44,743 nucleotides of DNA from the IMG/VR virus record IMGVR_UViG_3300018025_000008, positions 1 through 44,743 of that record; one strand, written 5' to 3'. Each line of letters starts with the position of its first letter. The first letter of the stretch is position 1. The notes below the pieces were generated by a model. That model worked only from the letters and a program-made list of their open reading frames with translations, was not told the DNA's origin and made no database searches. Source of the stretch: a virus. The position numbers and the translations under genes were made by a program. Positions 15,174 through 22,702 of the stretch are shown piece by piece.

Positions 15174-15225
15174 ATTCAGGGTTCAGGGTTCAGATAAGGC
15201 CAAAAAAAGTATTCAGGGTTCAGGA
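15174..15225. repeat. ATTCAGGGTTCAGG repeats between tail chaperone and tape measure
   Basis: ATTCAGGGTTCAGGGTTCAG at 15174-15193 and ATTCAGGGTTCAGGA at 15211-15225 share the motif found inverted at 2691-2709. The second copy supplies the stop codon and the last residues (NPEP) of the chaperone extension. Confidence 0.7.
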
Positions 15226-15922
15226 TTTTGTTTCTTGTCGGCGGCGGCCATGCGATCGCAGATCGCCTGCCAGGCGGCCTTCATGTCCGATTGACGCTGC
15301 GGCTTGGGTTTTTCCTTTTTCAAAAACGGCATGTATTCGACGGGCGGCCGGGGCTTGCCGCCGTGCGCGGCCGCGTTGTGCATGATGGCCGTGCCCGCGG
15401 CGAAATCGGCCCGCTCCTCGGCCCAGGGTTCCAGGTCGTACAAAACCCGCCACTCTTCGAATAGTTCAGGCGGGACCTCTTCTAAGAGCCGGTCGACGTC
15501 GAGTCCAAAACCTGTGTTGACTGTTCGGCACAGGAGGAAGGCGAACCACCGCCTCCCGTGCTCGGCGAGTTTTTTCTCCAACTCGTCCGGTTCTCTTCGG
15601 TCAGGCCGTTATGGAAGCGGCCGGCCCAATACAGACGCTCCACCATCGGCGTCAAGAGCTCGCAGGTCGTGAGCCAAAGGATGTCCTCATCCTGGAAGAT
15701 CCGCGAGCCGTCGGCGTCTGAGGCCGCCAGGACCGCGAATCTGGCGCGCTCGTCGAAATCCTCCTCATCCGCGCCTTCCAGCCAGAAATTGGCAAAGGCC
15801 CGGGGCGAGACGCGGCGGACGAAGATCTGGCCGTCCCATTGGGGCAGTTCGGGCGTCGGCACTGCCAGCACCGGAGGCTTGGTGTTTTGGGTAAAAGAGC
15901 GAATTTCGTCGCGAAGTCCCAT
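15213..15922 (-). CDS. Tail assembly chaperone fusion made by -1 frameshift (gpG-T type)
   Basis: The upstream frame (15482-15922) is read through AAC at 15571-15569, then the ribosome slips back one base and continues in the frame ending at 15213, giving about 236 residues. The extension contains KLAEHGRRWFAFLLCR and a basic, Pro-rich tail ending KKQNPEP. In lambda the equivalent gpG-T links the tape measure to the tail tube during assembly. The order tube, chaperone, frameshifted extension, tape measure is conserved here. Evidence is the canonical heptamer in the right frame and about 100 bp of frame overlap. Confidence 0.85.
15482..15922 (-). CDS. Tail assembly chaperone, unshifted product (gpG type, 146 aa)
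   Basis: Starts MGLRDEIRSFTQNTKPPVLA at ATG 15922. The body (QIFVRRVSPRAFANFWLEG, then ARFAVLAASDADGSRIFQDE) matches the form of phage tail assembly chaperones whose single-domain product coats the tape measure. The unshifted C-terminus is a low-complexity Ser/Thr/Gly tail (SPSTGGGGSPSS), typical of sequence read in a frame under weak constraint downstream of a slippery site. The tail-tube gene is upstream and the tape measure downstream. Confidence 0.8.
   Translation of the reverse strand: MGLRDEIRSFTQNTKPPVLAVPTPELPQWDGQIFVRRVSPRAFANFWLEGADEEDFDERARFAVLAASDADGSRIFQDEDILWLTTCELLTPMVERLYWAGRFHNGLTEENRTSWRKNSPSTGGGGSPSSCAEQSTQVLDSTSTGS
15569..15575 (-). promoter_or_regulatory. Programmed -1 ribosomal slippery site A AAA AAC
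   Basis: On the minus strand AAAAAAC is placed in frame as A-AAA-AAC within the chaperone frame (the AAC codon occupies 15571-15569). The downstream frame is exactly the -1 frame and stays open to 15213. This is one of the most efficient heptamers known in bacteria. Confidence 0.88.
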
Positions 15923-15933
15923 TGGTTTTATAT

Positions 15934-15953
15934 GGCGGGCAAAATCGCCCGCC
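15934..15953. repeat. Hairpin upstream of the chaperone gene
   Basis: GGCGGGC (15934-15940) and GCCCGCC (15947-15953) are perfect arms around a 6-base loop, 12 bases before ATG 15922 on the minus strand. No T-run follows, so a role in mRNA stability or partial polarity is more likely than termination. Confidence 0.5.
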
Positions 15954-15994
15954 CTCCTGTTTTCAAAATGGATGGTTTTGGTTGATTTGGTTGA

Positions 15995-16480
15995 TTAGGA
16001 TGCGTCTTCGTCGATTTCCAGTTCGCAAAAAACTCCGGTGGCCAGCGTTCCGGTCCCGATCGTGGCCGTGATGACCACCTCCAGCCAATCGCCGGCCGCC
16101 AGGGTAGTACTGGATATGGTACCGGCGACGGCGATCCGGGCCGTGTTGGCGTTGTTAAGCGTGATCACGGCCGATAGGATGCTCGTGCCGTTCTTCTTCA
16201 AGTCCAAGGTGACAGTCGCATTGCCGGCGCAGACGGTGATCGATCCGGCCTTGAAGGCCTTCACCGTGCCGGTCGTACCGATGACGACGTGCAAAGTCTT
16301 GGTTTCGGAAGCGGCCGCGGAAAGGGGCTGGCTGTAAGATTTGCGGTGCTTGTGCTCCATCTTGTTCGTTTGTAATCCGGCATCGGCGGCAACGTGCGCA
16401 TCTTTGATGCAATTCGGGCTGGGGTACATGTTGGAGAACCTGGCAGCGCCGCGAAAAAACACGTCTTCGGAAATATCCAT
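15995..16480 (-). CDS. Tail or virion decoration protein (161 aa)
   Basis: The N-terminal part (DISEDVFFRGAARFSNMYPS, then Lys/His-rich KMEHKHRKSYSQ) leads into a Thr/Ala/Val-rich beta-sandwich-like region from ~60 on with repeated strands such as TVKAFKAGSITVCAG and LAAGDWLEVVITATIGTG. It is soluble, lies between the tube-like gene and the tail chaperone, and should be a virion component. Possibly a second tube or decoration protein. No named family recognised. Confidence 0.65.
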   Translation of the reverse strand: MDISEDVFFRGAARFSNMYPSPNCIKDAHVAADAGLQTNKMEHKHRKSYSQPLSAAASETKTLHVVIGTTGTVKAFKAGSITVCAGNATVTLDLKKNGTSILSAVITLNNANTARIAVAGTISSTTLAAGDWLEVVITATIGTGTLATGVFCELEIDEDAS

Positions 16481-16581
16481 AAATCACCGTTTTGATATAT
16501 TTGTCAAACCCAGAATTTGTAATGCGAGCCGCCGCAGCGGGCCGGCGGTTCGCCGATATTTCAATTTAAAAAACGGCCGTT

Positions 16582-16944
16582 TTAGGAGGCGTCGGGTACT
16601 GTGGGCCGCAGCTCGGCCGTGCTGGTGATGGGGGCGTCCCAATCGCCGGTGCATTCCACCGGGCCGACCTGCCATGTGCCCGGGCAGGAAGAGCTCGAGC
16701 CGTCCGCCCAGACGATCGCCGCCACGCCCTTGGCTTTTGGGCTGAGCGACGTTCCGCCCTTGAATTTCAGGCGGACTTCGAGCTCGGTCTGGCCCTGCTC
16801 GAACAATTTGTTCAGGTCTTCGGGATAGGAGACATCGACCCAGGCCCCGCCTGCGCGGTAGGAAATTCCCACCAACTGCCCCACGGGCGTGCCGGAAAAG
16901 GTGAAGGTCGAGCCGTTGAACATTCGCGTCTTTGGAGTTGACAT
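16582..16944 (-). CDS. Tail tube-like protein (120 aa)
   Basis: A small beta-rich protein. GSTFTFSGTPVGQLVGISYR is followed by DVSYPEDLNKLFEQGQTELE and further strands, a pattern seen in siphovirus tube proteins of the lambda gpV fold (strand, short helix, strand). It comes after the HK97 gp10-like gene and before the tail chaperone, the expected position. It lacks the C-terminal Ig-like domain present in lambda gpV. The name rests on form and gene order. Confidence 0.65.
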   Translation of the reverse strand: MSTPKTRMFNGSTFTFSGTPVGQLVGISYRAGGAWVDVSYPEDLNKLFEQGQTELEVRLKFKGGTSLSPKAKGVAAIVWADGSSSSCPGTWQVGPVECTGDWDAPITSTAELRPTVPDAS

Positions 16945-16956
16945 GTTTATTGCCTT

Positions 16957-17613
16957 TCAAAATTTGATCAGTTGTTTGGCCTCGGCGATGATTCCCTCCT
17001 CGCCGCGGAGCGTGATGAAGTCGGCTATTTTTTGCTTGTTTGATTCGTAGGTCCGCTCGATGAAGGGATTGGGCGCGGCCGCGGCCACGCTGCGGCCGAA
17101 GAATTTGTCGCTTGCCGCTGAATACAGGACTTTGCTGGCCGGATTTCTCTCGGCGTCCGGTTCAATAAATCTGCCTCTAAGACCGCGCTCGGGACCCAAA
17201 TTGCCGTAATAAGATCCAGGGCGCGCTCCGGCAATAGATTCTTTTCTCCCGTGTTCCACCAGGCGCAGGTATTTGGCAGGGTCGCGTGCTGGGATATCGA
17301 TATTTGCCTCTGTAAACGCTTTGCTGCGGAATCGGAGTCCGCCGCGGCGGTTGACGGTCACTGCGCGGCGGAACCCGCGCCGCACGCCGGTTGTGATGAA
17401 GAGTTTTACGCCGTAATTTTTCAATTGCGTGTGGCCGAGCGAGGTTTGCAAGAGCCCGGACTCGCTGGGGGCTTCGCCTTTTTCGGCCTGGGCGATCATG
17501 TCTGAGGCCTCGATCATCAGCGGTTTTATGACCCGATCCTGCGCGGCATGGGGCAGATCCTCGAATGCGCGGATCAGTTTTTCGTCGTTGCTGATGGTGA
17601 AGGTGATTTCCAT
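16957..17613 (-). CDS. HK97 gp10-like minor tail / head-tail protein (218 aa)
   Basis: It begins MEITFTISNDEKLIRAFEDL with a long helix (residues ~10-45, RVIKPLMIEASDMIAQAEKG), then PSESGLLQTSLGH and a beta region with IPARDPAKYLRLVEHGRKE and the C-terminal NPFIERTYESNKQKIADFI. These features match HK97 gp10-family proteins, which sit at the neck and help join tail to head. The insert around 115-160 (GARPGSYYGNLGPERGLRG) is longer than usual. It is followed by the tail tube-like gene, as expected. Confidence 0.8.
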   Translation of the reverse strand: MEITFTISNDEKLIRAFEDLPHAAQDRVIKPLMIEASDMIAQAEKGEAPSESGLLQTSLGHTQLKNYGVKLFITTGVRRGFRRAVTVNRRGGLRFRSKAFTEANIDIPARDPAKYLRLVEHGRKESIAGARPGSYYGNLGPERGLRGRFIEPDAERNPASKVLYSAASDKFFGRSVAAAAPNPFIERTYESNKQKIADFITLRGEEGIIAEAKQLIKF

Positions 17614-17622
17614 GTCTTCGCT

Positions 17623-18111
17623 CTAAAGCACGGCCCGCCAATGGGTGCTGATTTCAGTGCGGAACAAGCCGTCGTCGTGGTAGGCCTGGATGTCGCGGGC
17701 CGGCTTGCGGTCGGTCTTGAAGCACACCGCCCCGTTGTCGTCGTCCAAGGCCAGAACCGCCTGGCGGCAAAAGGCCGTTATCTCGGCCACCAGTCCGGAT
17801 AGCTGCCGGCAGGCTGTTAGCCGGGCGGGGCCGGTGTCGTTTACTCCCAGTTTTCGCTGGAATACGACGGCCAAAATCCATTCGCCCAACGTCGCCGAGT
17901 GTTTGTCGGTCTCCAATAGTTCCGACATATCCACGATCCAGATCAGCGGCTTGTCCAGGTCGGGCTCCGTCAGGGCGGCGATGGGGTCGTCGTTCCATGC
18001 CACGCTGAATGAATCGGCGCTGTCGAAAGGCGCGGAAAAGGCCTTGTCGGCCGCGGCTGCGCTAATGGCGGTCGCAAGGTTGTCGGCCAGTGTTAGCAGT
18101 AAATCCGTCAT
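17623..18111 (-). CDS. Tail terminator/completion-like protein (162 aa)
   Basis: ATG 18111 overlaps the preceding stop (ATGA). Sequence TDLLLTLADNLATAISAA at the start and repeated strands and helices (LIWIVDMSELLETDK, TLGEWILAVVFQRK) fit the small alpha/beta fold of tail-terminator proteins (lambda gpU-like), which cap the tube. Its place between the head-closure-like gene and the gp10-like gene supports this. The sequence alone is not decisive. Confidence 0.6.
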   Translation of the reverse strand: MTDLLLTLADNLATAISAAAADKAFSAPFDSADSFSVAWNDDPIAALTEPDLDKPLIWIVDMSELLETDKHSATLGEWILAVVFQRKLGVNDTGPARLTACRQLSGLVAEITAFCRQAVLALDDDNGAVCFKTDRKPARDIQAYHDDGLFRTEISTHWRAVL

Positions 18112-18491
18112 GCCTGATCTTCCACGCGCTTGGTGTGTATCAAAATCACGCGGCCCAGGGGGTCCATGCGCTGAAAACACTCCTGTTTGCCCTTGGAGCG
18201 GACTTCATAATTTTCAAAACTCGCCGTAATCGCGTTGTAGCGCCTGATCCGTGCCCCGGGCTTTGGCTGGGCCATGTCGCCGCCTATGATCACGTCCGCG
18301 GCCACCATCATCCAATTCAGGTCGTCGTGTTCCAGCATGGGGCCGCCGGGGTCGTCGATGATCATCTCCGGCTTGCTGGCAATGGCCCAGGGGTATATGG
18401 TTTCTCCGTCCTGCGTGTATTCGATCTCCTCGCCGTTCTGCTGGACCTGGAGGGCCGCCATTTCGGTGATCGAGTTCAATAACGTGTTCAT
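18108..18491 (-). CDS. Head-closure / head-tail joining-like protein (127 aa)
   Basis: ATG 18491 overlaps the stop of the GH130-like gene (ATGA). A helix MNTLLNSITEMAALQVQQNG is followed by a beta-rich region (EEIEYTQDGETIYPWAIAS, RYNAITASFENYEVRSKG) ending with VILIHTKRVEDQA, comparable in size to lambda FII/SPP1 gp16-type stoppers. Overlaps at both ends indicate tight coupling within the neck genes. Assignment mainly by order. Confidence 0.6.
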   Translation of the reverse strand: MNTLLNSITEMAALQVQQNGEEIEYTQDGETIYPWAIASKPEMIIDDPGGPMLEHDDLNWMMVAADVIIGGDMAQPKPGARIRRYNAITASFENYEVRSKGKQECFQRMDPLGRVILIHTKRVEDQA

Positions 18492-19363
18492 GCCGCGCTC
18501 ATTACCTGGTCCAATTCCGCCTGGTCGAATGTCGCAATCCTCAGTTCGCTGTCCATATAGCCGTAGGACACGATCCACTTGTCGCCGCGGAGCATGGCCC
18601 CGCAGGGAAACACCGCGGATATGCGGTTCCCTTGTGACCAGGGCTCGCTATAAGTTTCCACATGGCCGGCCAGGATCGGCTGGCGGGTGATAGCCAGCAC
18701 GTTGTATTGGGCGTCCATTATGAAACATCCGGCGTAATACACCTTCACTTTCCCGGCCGAGCCATATTCCTCGCGCGACGAATGAAAAAAACAATACCAG
18801 CGGTTGCGAAACCACACCGGCGGGGCGCCGCCGCGGACCTCGCCGTATTTCCATTTCCAATTTACTTCATGGGCGTGATGCAAAAACCAGGAGCCGCCGG
18901 CGTAGCGCATGATCGAAAGCGGCTTGTATTCGTAAATGCAAAACAGCTTGTCGCGCCTCAAAAAAGGCACCCAATTTTTCTCGGCGGTCTTGATGTTCCT
19001 GTGCCAGCATGGAGATTTCCAAACCACGTTGTAGGCGCGGTCGATGCCGCCGTGGCACATCAAGGCCGCGCTGTCGTTGACCGCGTTCACTCCGGTCCAG
19101 GCCACGTACACGCGATCGCCGCGGACTATCGCCCTGGGGTCCTCCGGGATCAGCGTTTGATCGCTGAAATCCCAGAGCATCTGCGTGTAAACGGGCCGGA
19201 AGCGGTCGTCCAGTTCCGAGACCGCCAGGACCGAGTGCCGGCGATTGACGCGATAGATCGCCAGCAGGCGATTCCAGGCCGTGAGCACGCAGCCGTTAAA
19301 GGCGTGCGTGCCCAGCCTGGGATCGATGCAATCGATCCGGCCTTTGATCTTCAATTCGCTCAT
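18488..19363 (-). CDS. GH130-like five-bladed beta-propeller protein (291 aa)
   Basis: The protein follows the pattern of family GH130 (beta-mannoside phosphorylases/hydrolases): IPEDPRAIVRGDRVYVAWTG (EDPR motif, about 72-92), EKNWVPFL (KNW, ~128-136), RGGAPPVWFRNRWYCFFHSS (~178-197), a strand with ITRQPIL, and SAVFPCGAMLRGDKWIVSYG (~248-267) before a final strand. The fold is a beta-propeller and members act on mannosides. It lies inside the head-tail genes, between the decoration-like gene (19373) and the head-closure-like gene (18491, ATGA overlap), so it is expressed with virion proteins. Whether it is enzymatic or structural is unknown. Confidence 0.7.
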   Translation of the reverse strand: MSELKIKGRIDCIDPRLGTHAFNGCVLTAWNRLLAIYRVNRRHSVLAVSELDDRFRPVYTQMLWDFSDQTLIPEDPRAIVRGDRVYVAWTGVNAVNDSAALMCHGGIDRAYNVVWKSPCWHRNIKTAEKNWVPFLRRDKLFCIYEYKPLSIMRYAGGSWFLHHAHEVNWKWKYGEVRGGAPPVWFRNRWYCFFHSSREEYGSAGKVKVYYAGCFIMDAQYNVLAITRQPILAGHVETYSEPWSQGNRISAVFPCGAMLRGDKWIVSYGYMDSELRIATFDQAELDQVMSAA

Positions 19364-19372
19364 GCCTGGTCG

Positions 19373-19798
19373 CTAGCTTTGCGGCGTTACTCCGGGGTCG
19401 TTGAGGGCGAATTCGACCGTTGGGTCCGAAGCGCCCGCGGCCTTGGTGACTACGCCGCATTCCTTGTGGCCGGTGCTGACTCCGGTAAAGGCGCCGGTGC
19501 CGGCCGTTCCACCTACCGGATTGCCGGATGCGTCGTAATACAGCTTGGCGTTTACAGCCAAGACCTCGCCGGACTTCTTGGGACCGCACCAGCGGCCGTG
19601 CGTGCGGGCCAACGCGCCCGTGTGGGTGCCGTCCAGATCGCTGCCGGCGGCGTTGGGGATGTCTCGCGGGGCGATGAACACCCCGTTGTTGATCACGATC
19701 ACGTCCCCGCCGTAAACCTGCACGTCGGCGGCGGGCGTGTAATCGATGGTTTCGTAATCGCCTGCTACGAAGCAGGTCGGAACTTGTGTCTGTGACAT
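19373..19798 (-). CDS. Capsid decoration protein, DUF2190-like (141 aa)
   Basis: SQTQVPTCFVAGDYETIDYT begins the protein, followed by GDVIVINNGVFIAPRDI, then GALARTHGRW and KSGEVLAVNAKLYYDASGN. This series of short strands with Gly turns is the DUF2190/capsid cement protein pattern (small trimers on capsids). It follows the major capsid gene with 109 bases between, containing a strong palindrome at 19859-19884. The Thr/Gly-rich segment GGTAGTGAFTG is common for these proteins. Confidence 0.75.
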   Translation of the reverse strand: MSQTQVPTCFVAGDYETIDYTPAADVQVYGGDVIVINNGVFIAPRDIPNAAGSDLDGTHTGALARTHGRWCGPKKSGEVLAVNAKLYYDASGNPVGGTAGTGAFTGVSTGHKECGVVTKAAGASDPTVEFALNDPGVTPQS

Positions 19799-19858
19799 GG
19801 TATTTTTTCTCGGTTGGAGTTTTTTAGGATGAAATTCTGTTACGCGGGTCTATGAGAA

Positions 19859-19884
19859 CTTGCCGGCCCCGCGGGGCCGGCAAG
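19859..19884. repeat. 26-bp perfect palindrome after the capsid gene
   Basis: CTTGCCGGCCCC (19859-19870) and GGGGCCGGCAAG (19873-19884) are perfect arms around GC. It sits 24 bases beyond the capsid stop on the transcript. The following minus-strand bases (TTCTCAT) lack a proper T-run, so it may stabilise the capsid mRNA or lower downstream expression rather than end it. Confidence 0.75.
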
Positions 19885-19907
19885 GCTTTGGTTGTCGGGT
19901 TTTACGA

Positions 19908-22691
19908 TCAGGTCTTGGGGGTGGCCATCACGCCGCCGCGATATTCCTGCAAGGCCACGCCGTGGGCCCACCAGCCGCGGTGCTGGAAGCCGAGGACGTT
20001 GAAGTCGGCGTCCGAGCTTTGCACGGTGGGGGTTTGCTGGCCGTTGAGGAACAGGACTTCGATGATCGGCAGCACGGCCGGATCGGCCAGCAGCCAGCAG
20101 GCGTCGTCGTCCGCCCCGGTGATGCCGAAGGCCGTGGCCAGGTAGGAGCTGATGGCCAGCTTGAACAATCCGGCGTGCGGATTGTCGATGGGATACGTGG
20201 TGCCGGCCACGGTCGACCGCAATTCGCTGGACTGGATCAAGCGCTTGGCGAAGTCGGCCTGTTTGGGAGTGGTCAAGAGAACCTTCGGAGCTACGGCCAC
20301 CGGTTGGTTGTCCGGTTTCTTTTGCTCGAGGAAGGCCTGTTTCATGGCCGTCAGGGTTTGGATTCCGGCCTTGGGAGTGAGGCCATAATTGACGGTGACA
20401 GTCTCGTCGTCGTCGTTGGTGTAGCTGTAGGTGCCGGCCAGCAGGTTTTTGCGGGCCGAGGACCACATGGCCTCGCCCTGGGAATCGATGGCTGCCAGGA
20501 ATTTGGCCCAGAAGCACTGGTTCAGGTCGTAGGCCGCGCCCATGCCGATCAGGCGCGGGGTCTGGCTGATCGCGCCCAGGTCGTCGTTGATGATGTCCTC
20601 GTAGGTCGTGACGAACATCTTGGCCCGGGTCGAGACCTGGTTGGCGTATTTCAACTCGCCGACCTTGCCGTGCTTGATCTCGCCGGCTGCGCCCAGGCCC
20701 TCGAAGGTCATGTCTCCGTAGAAGCGGAAGCCGTAGTGCGGTTTGAAATCCTTGGCGTTGCCCACCGCGGCGATGTCCCGCCACACGGATTCGACGGCCC
20801 AAAATCCTTCCAGCAAAATCTTGTTTTGCAAGTTACTCAAGATCCCGGGCAGGGACAAGGTGGATGCGTCGGCGGCTTCCAAGCGCTCGCCGCCCGGGCA
20901 GTAATGGCCGGGCGAGGCGAAATTCATGACCTTTTTCACGTCCGCCGGGCCGCGCATGAAGCGCGTGGGGCAGCCATTGGCCCATGCCGCCTCGAGCATG
21001 AGCTGCTGCAGGCTGATTTGGCCGTGGAAGCGATCGTGCGAGGCCTGCAAGACCTCGGGTTTGAAATGCTTTTCGATGTTGGGCAGGTTGACCGCGATGC
21101 AGGCCGCGGCCTCGAGGACCTCGGCCTGGAGCGGCTGCTGGTCGTGGATGTGCAGGGCCGGCCCCACCGGGCGGGCCTGGCGCAAAAGCGCGATCTCGGC
21201 GTCGCGGGCGTCCCAGCCCTTGCCGATGGCCTCCAATTCGATTTTTTGCACGGCCTCGATGGTCTTGCCGTCGGCGTGGCCGCCGTAGCCGGCCAGGACA
21301 TCGGCCGTCATCTTGCGGATCCGCTGGATCCGCGTGGTCTCATCCAAGACCTGCTTGCGGACATCGAGCGCGGCCTCCAAGGGCGTCGCGGGCGGCGGCT
21401 GGACGGCCGCGGCCTGGAATTCGGCGTCGTACTCGGCGCGGAGCTCGGTTCGCTTCGCGGCCTCGAGCTGGTCCTTGTCCAGGCCCTTGGCCTTTAACCA
21501 GGCCTTGAACTTGGGCTTTGTTTGGGTTTGCGTTGTTGCGGGAATGACCGGTTGTGGCATTTGTAAAGACTCCTTTATGGATTGGGCCGCGGCCGGATTG
21601 GCCTGGGCCGCGATTGTGACTTGGGTGTCGTTGTCCGCGCCCGTGGTGACTAAAGAGCACTCGGCCAGCCGGGCGTTTTTGGCGTAGTACAGGGGCCCTT
21701 GAAAGCGCTGGCCATTGGCCTCGAGCGATTCGCCGGGCGAGTAATATTCGAAAAGCGCGTCTCCCATCGCGCAGCCGATGGAGGCCTTCCACTTGAAGCC
21801 GTTTTTGTGGTTGGCCAAAACCTCTTCGGATGCGGCGTTTACGCAGGAGATCACGCCGCTAAGGCGGAGATTCGTGGGGGACTTGATCAGGTCGGCGTGG
21901 CCCACGCGATTGGGCCCGGCGTGATCGGTGATGATCGGCGTCTGGTCCGCGTCGGCCCGCAGCGTGGGGATGTCGACCACGACCGGCAGGTCGTAGCCTT
22001 TCACGCTCAAAGGCCCGCCGTTGTAGGCCAGGATGTCGATCGAGGGGAGTTTTTCCGACTGGGTAGGCTGGGATTCCAGGGCCGCGAATTCGGCCTCGAA
22101 GCGGAGGTCAGCGCCGCAGGTCATTTTGGGATATTGCACGTCCTTGGCCGGCTCGAGCTTGGTGGCCTGGATATTTTTATTCGAGAGCCAGCGCTGCACA
22201 TCGGCGATGGAGGCAAAGACCCGCTTGTCGAAGTGGTAGGCCTGGGGCTTCATCGAGCCGTCGCCGTCCTTGAGCGCGGCCGAGATGCAGCGGATCCCGG
22301 GCTCGATGTCGTCGGCGCGGAAGGTTTCGTGATTGAAATCCTCGGGCTCTGCCACGCGGGCCCAGTGCTCTCCGATCTTGGGCAGGAATTCGTTCATGAC
22401 CAGGTTGGCCTGGTCCCCGGCCTCGGCCGCCAGAATTTTGTATGGGGCGCCGATTTTAGGAATGCCGCCGGCGAAGACCGGGCCTTGGGGGATTTCCGCC
22501 GTTTTGTTGATCACCCGCCCCGCGGCCTGGTTGGCGGCGTCGATGGCCAGCTTCTTGGCCTCGTCCGCATCCACGCCGTGATCCAAATGATTTTGCAGCG
22601 TGTCATTGGCGACCTGGGCCCAGAGCCGGGCGATCTTTTTCTTTTTGATCGCCGGATTTATGTCGTATGCGTCTTTGGGTTTCCAAGACAT
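19908..22691 (-). CDS. Prohead protease fused to major capsid protein (927 aa)
   Basis: ATG 22691 lies eight bases after GGAG. A helical N-terminus (~1-60) is followed by a prohead-protease-type domain (~120-365) with a His at 257 (ITDHAGPNRVGH) and a Ser at 304 (GFKWKASIG), the usual His/Ser layout of S78/U35-type assembly proteases. A Gln/Ala/Pro-rich, coiled helical linker (~370-470, TKPKFKAWLKAKGLDKDQLE) resembles a scaffold or delta domain. The rest (~475-927) is an HK97-fold capsid: YGDMTFEGLGAAGEI, a long spine helix, and GITGADDDACWLLADPAVLP near the end. No separate protease or scaffold gene exists here. A processed polyprotein is the likely route. Confidence 0.85.
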   Translation of the reverse strand: MSWKPKDAYDINPAIKKKKIARLWAQVANDTLQNHLDHGVDADEAKKLAIDAANQAAGRVINKTAEIPQGPVFAGGIPKIGAPYKILAAEAGDQANLVMNEFLPKIGEHWARVAEPEDFNHETFRADDIEPGIRCISAALKDGDGSMKPQAYHFDKRVFASIADVQRWLSNKNIQATKLEPAKDVQYPKMTCGADLRFEAEFAALESQPTQSEKLPSIDILAYNGGPLSVKGYDLPVVVDIPTLRADADQTPIITDHAGPNRVGHADLIKSPTNLRLSGVISCVNAASEEVLANHKNGFKWKASIGCAMGDALFEYYSPGESLEANGQRFQGPLYYAKNARLAECSLVTTGADNDTQVTIAAQANPAAAQSIKESLQMPQPVIPATTQTQTKPKFKAWLKAKGLDKDQLEAAKRTELRAEYDAEFQAAAVQPPPATPLEAALDVRKQVLDETTRIQRIRKMTADVLAGYGGHADGKTIEAVQKIELEAIGKGWDARDAEIALLRQARPVGPALHIHDQQPLQAEVLEAAACIAVNLPNIEKHFKPEVLQASHDRFHGQISLQQLMLEAAWANGCPTRFMRGPADVKKVMNFASPGHYCPGGERLEAADASTLSLPGILSNLQNKILLEGFWAVESVWRDIAAVGNAKDFKPHYGFRFYGDMTFEGLGAAGEIKHGKVGELKYANQVSTRAKMFVTTYEDIINDDLGAISQTPRLIGMGAAYDLNQCFWAKFLAAIDSQGEAMWSSARKNLLAGTYSYTNDDDETVTVNYGLTPKAGIQTLTAMKQAFLEQKKPDNQPVAVAPKVLLTTPKQADFAKRLIQSSELRSTVAGTTYPIDNPHAGLFKLAISSYLATAFGITGADDDACWLLADPAVLPIIEVLFLNGQQTPTVQSSDADFNVLGFQHRGWWAHGVALQEYRGGVMATPKT

Positions 22692-22702
22692 ATTCAAAAC
22701 TC

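Noticed and set aside
19860-21497. 545-residue plus-strand frame opposite the capsid gene
   Set aside because: Low complexity, Gly/Val/Arg/Leu-rich antisense of a GC-rich gene whose minus-strand product is a clear protease-capsid protein.
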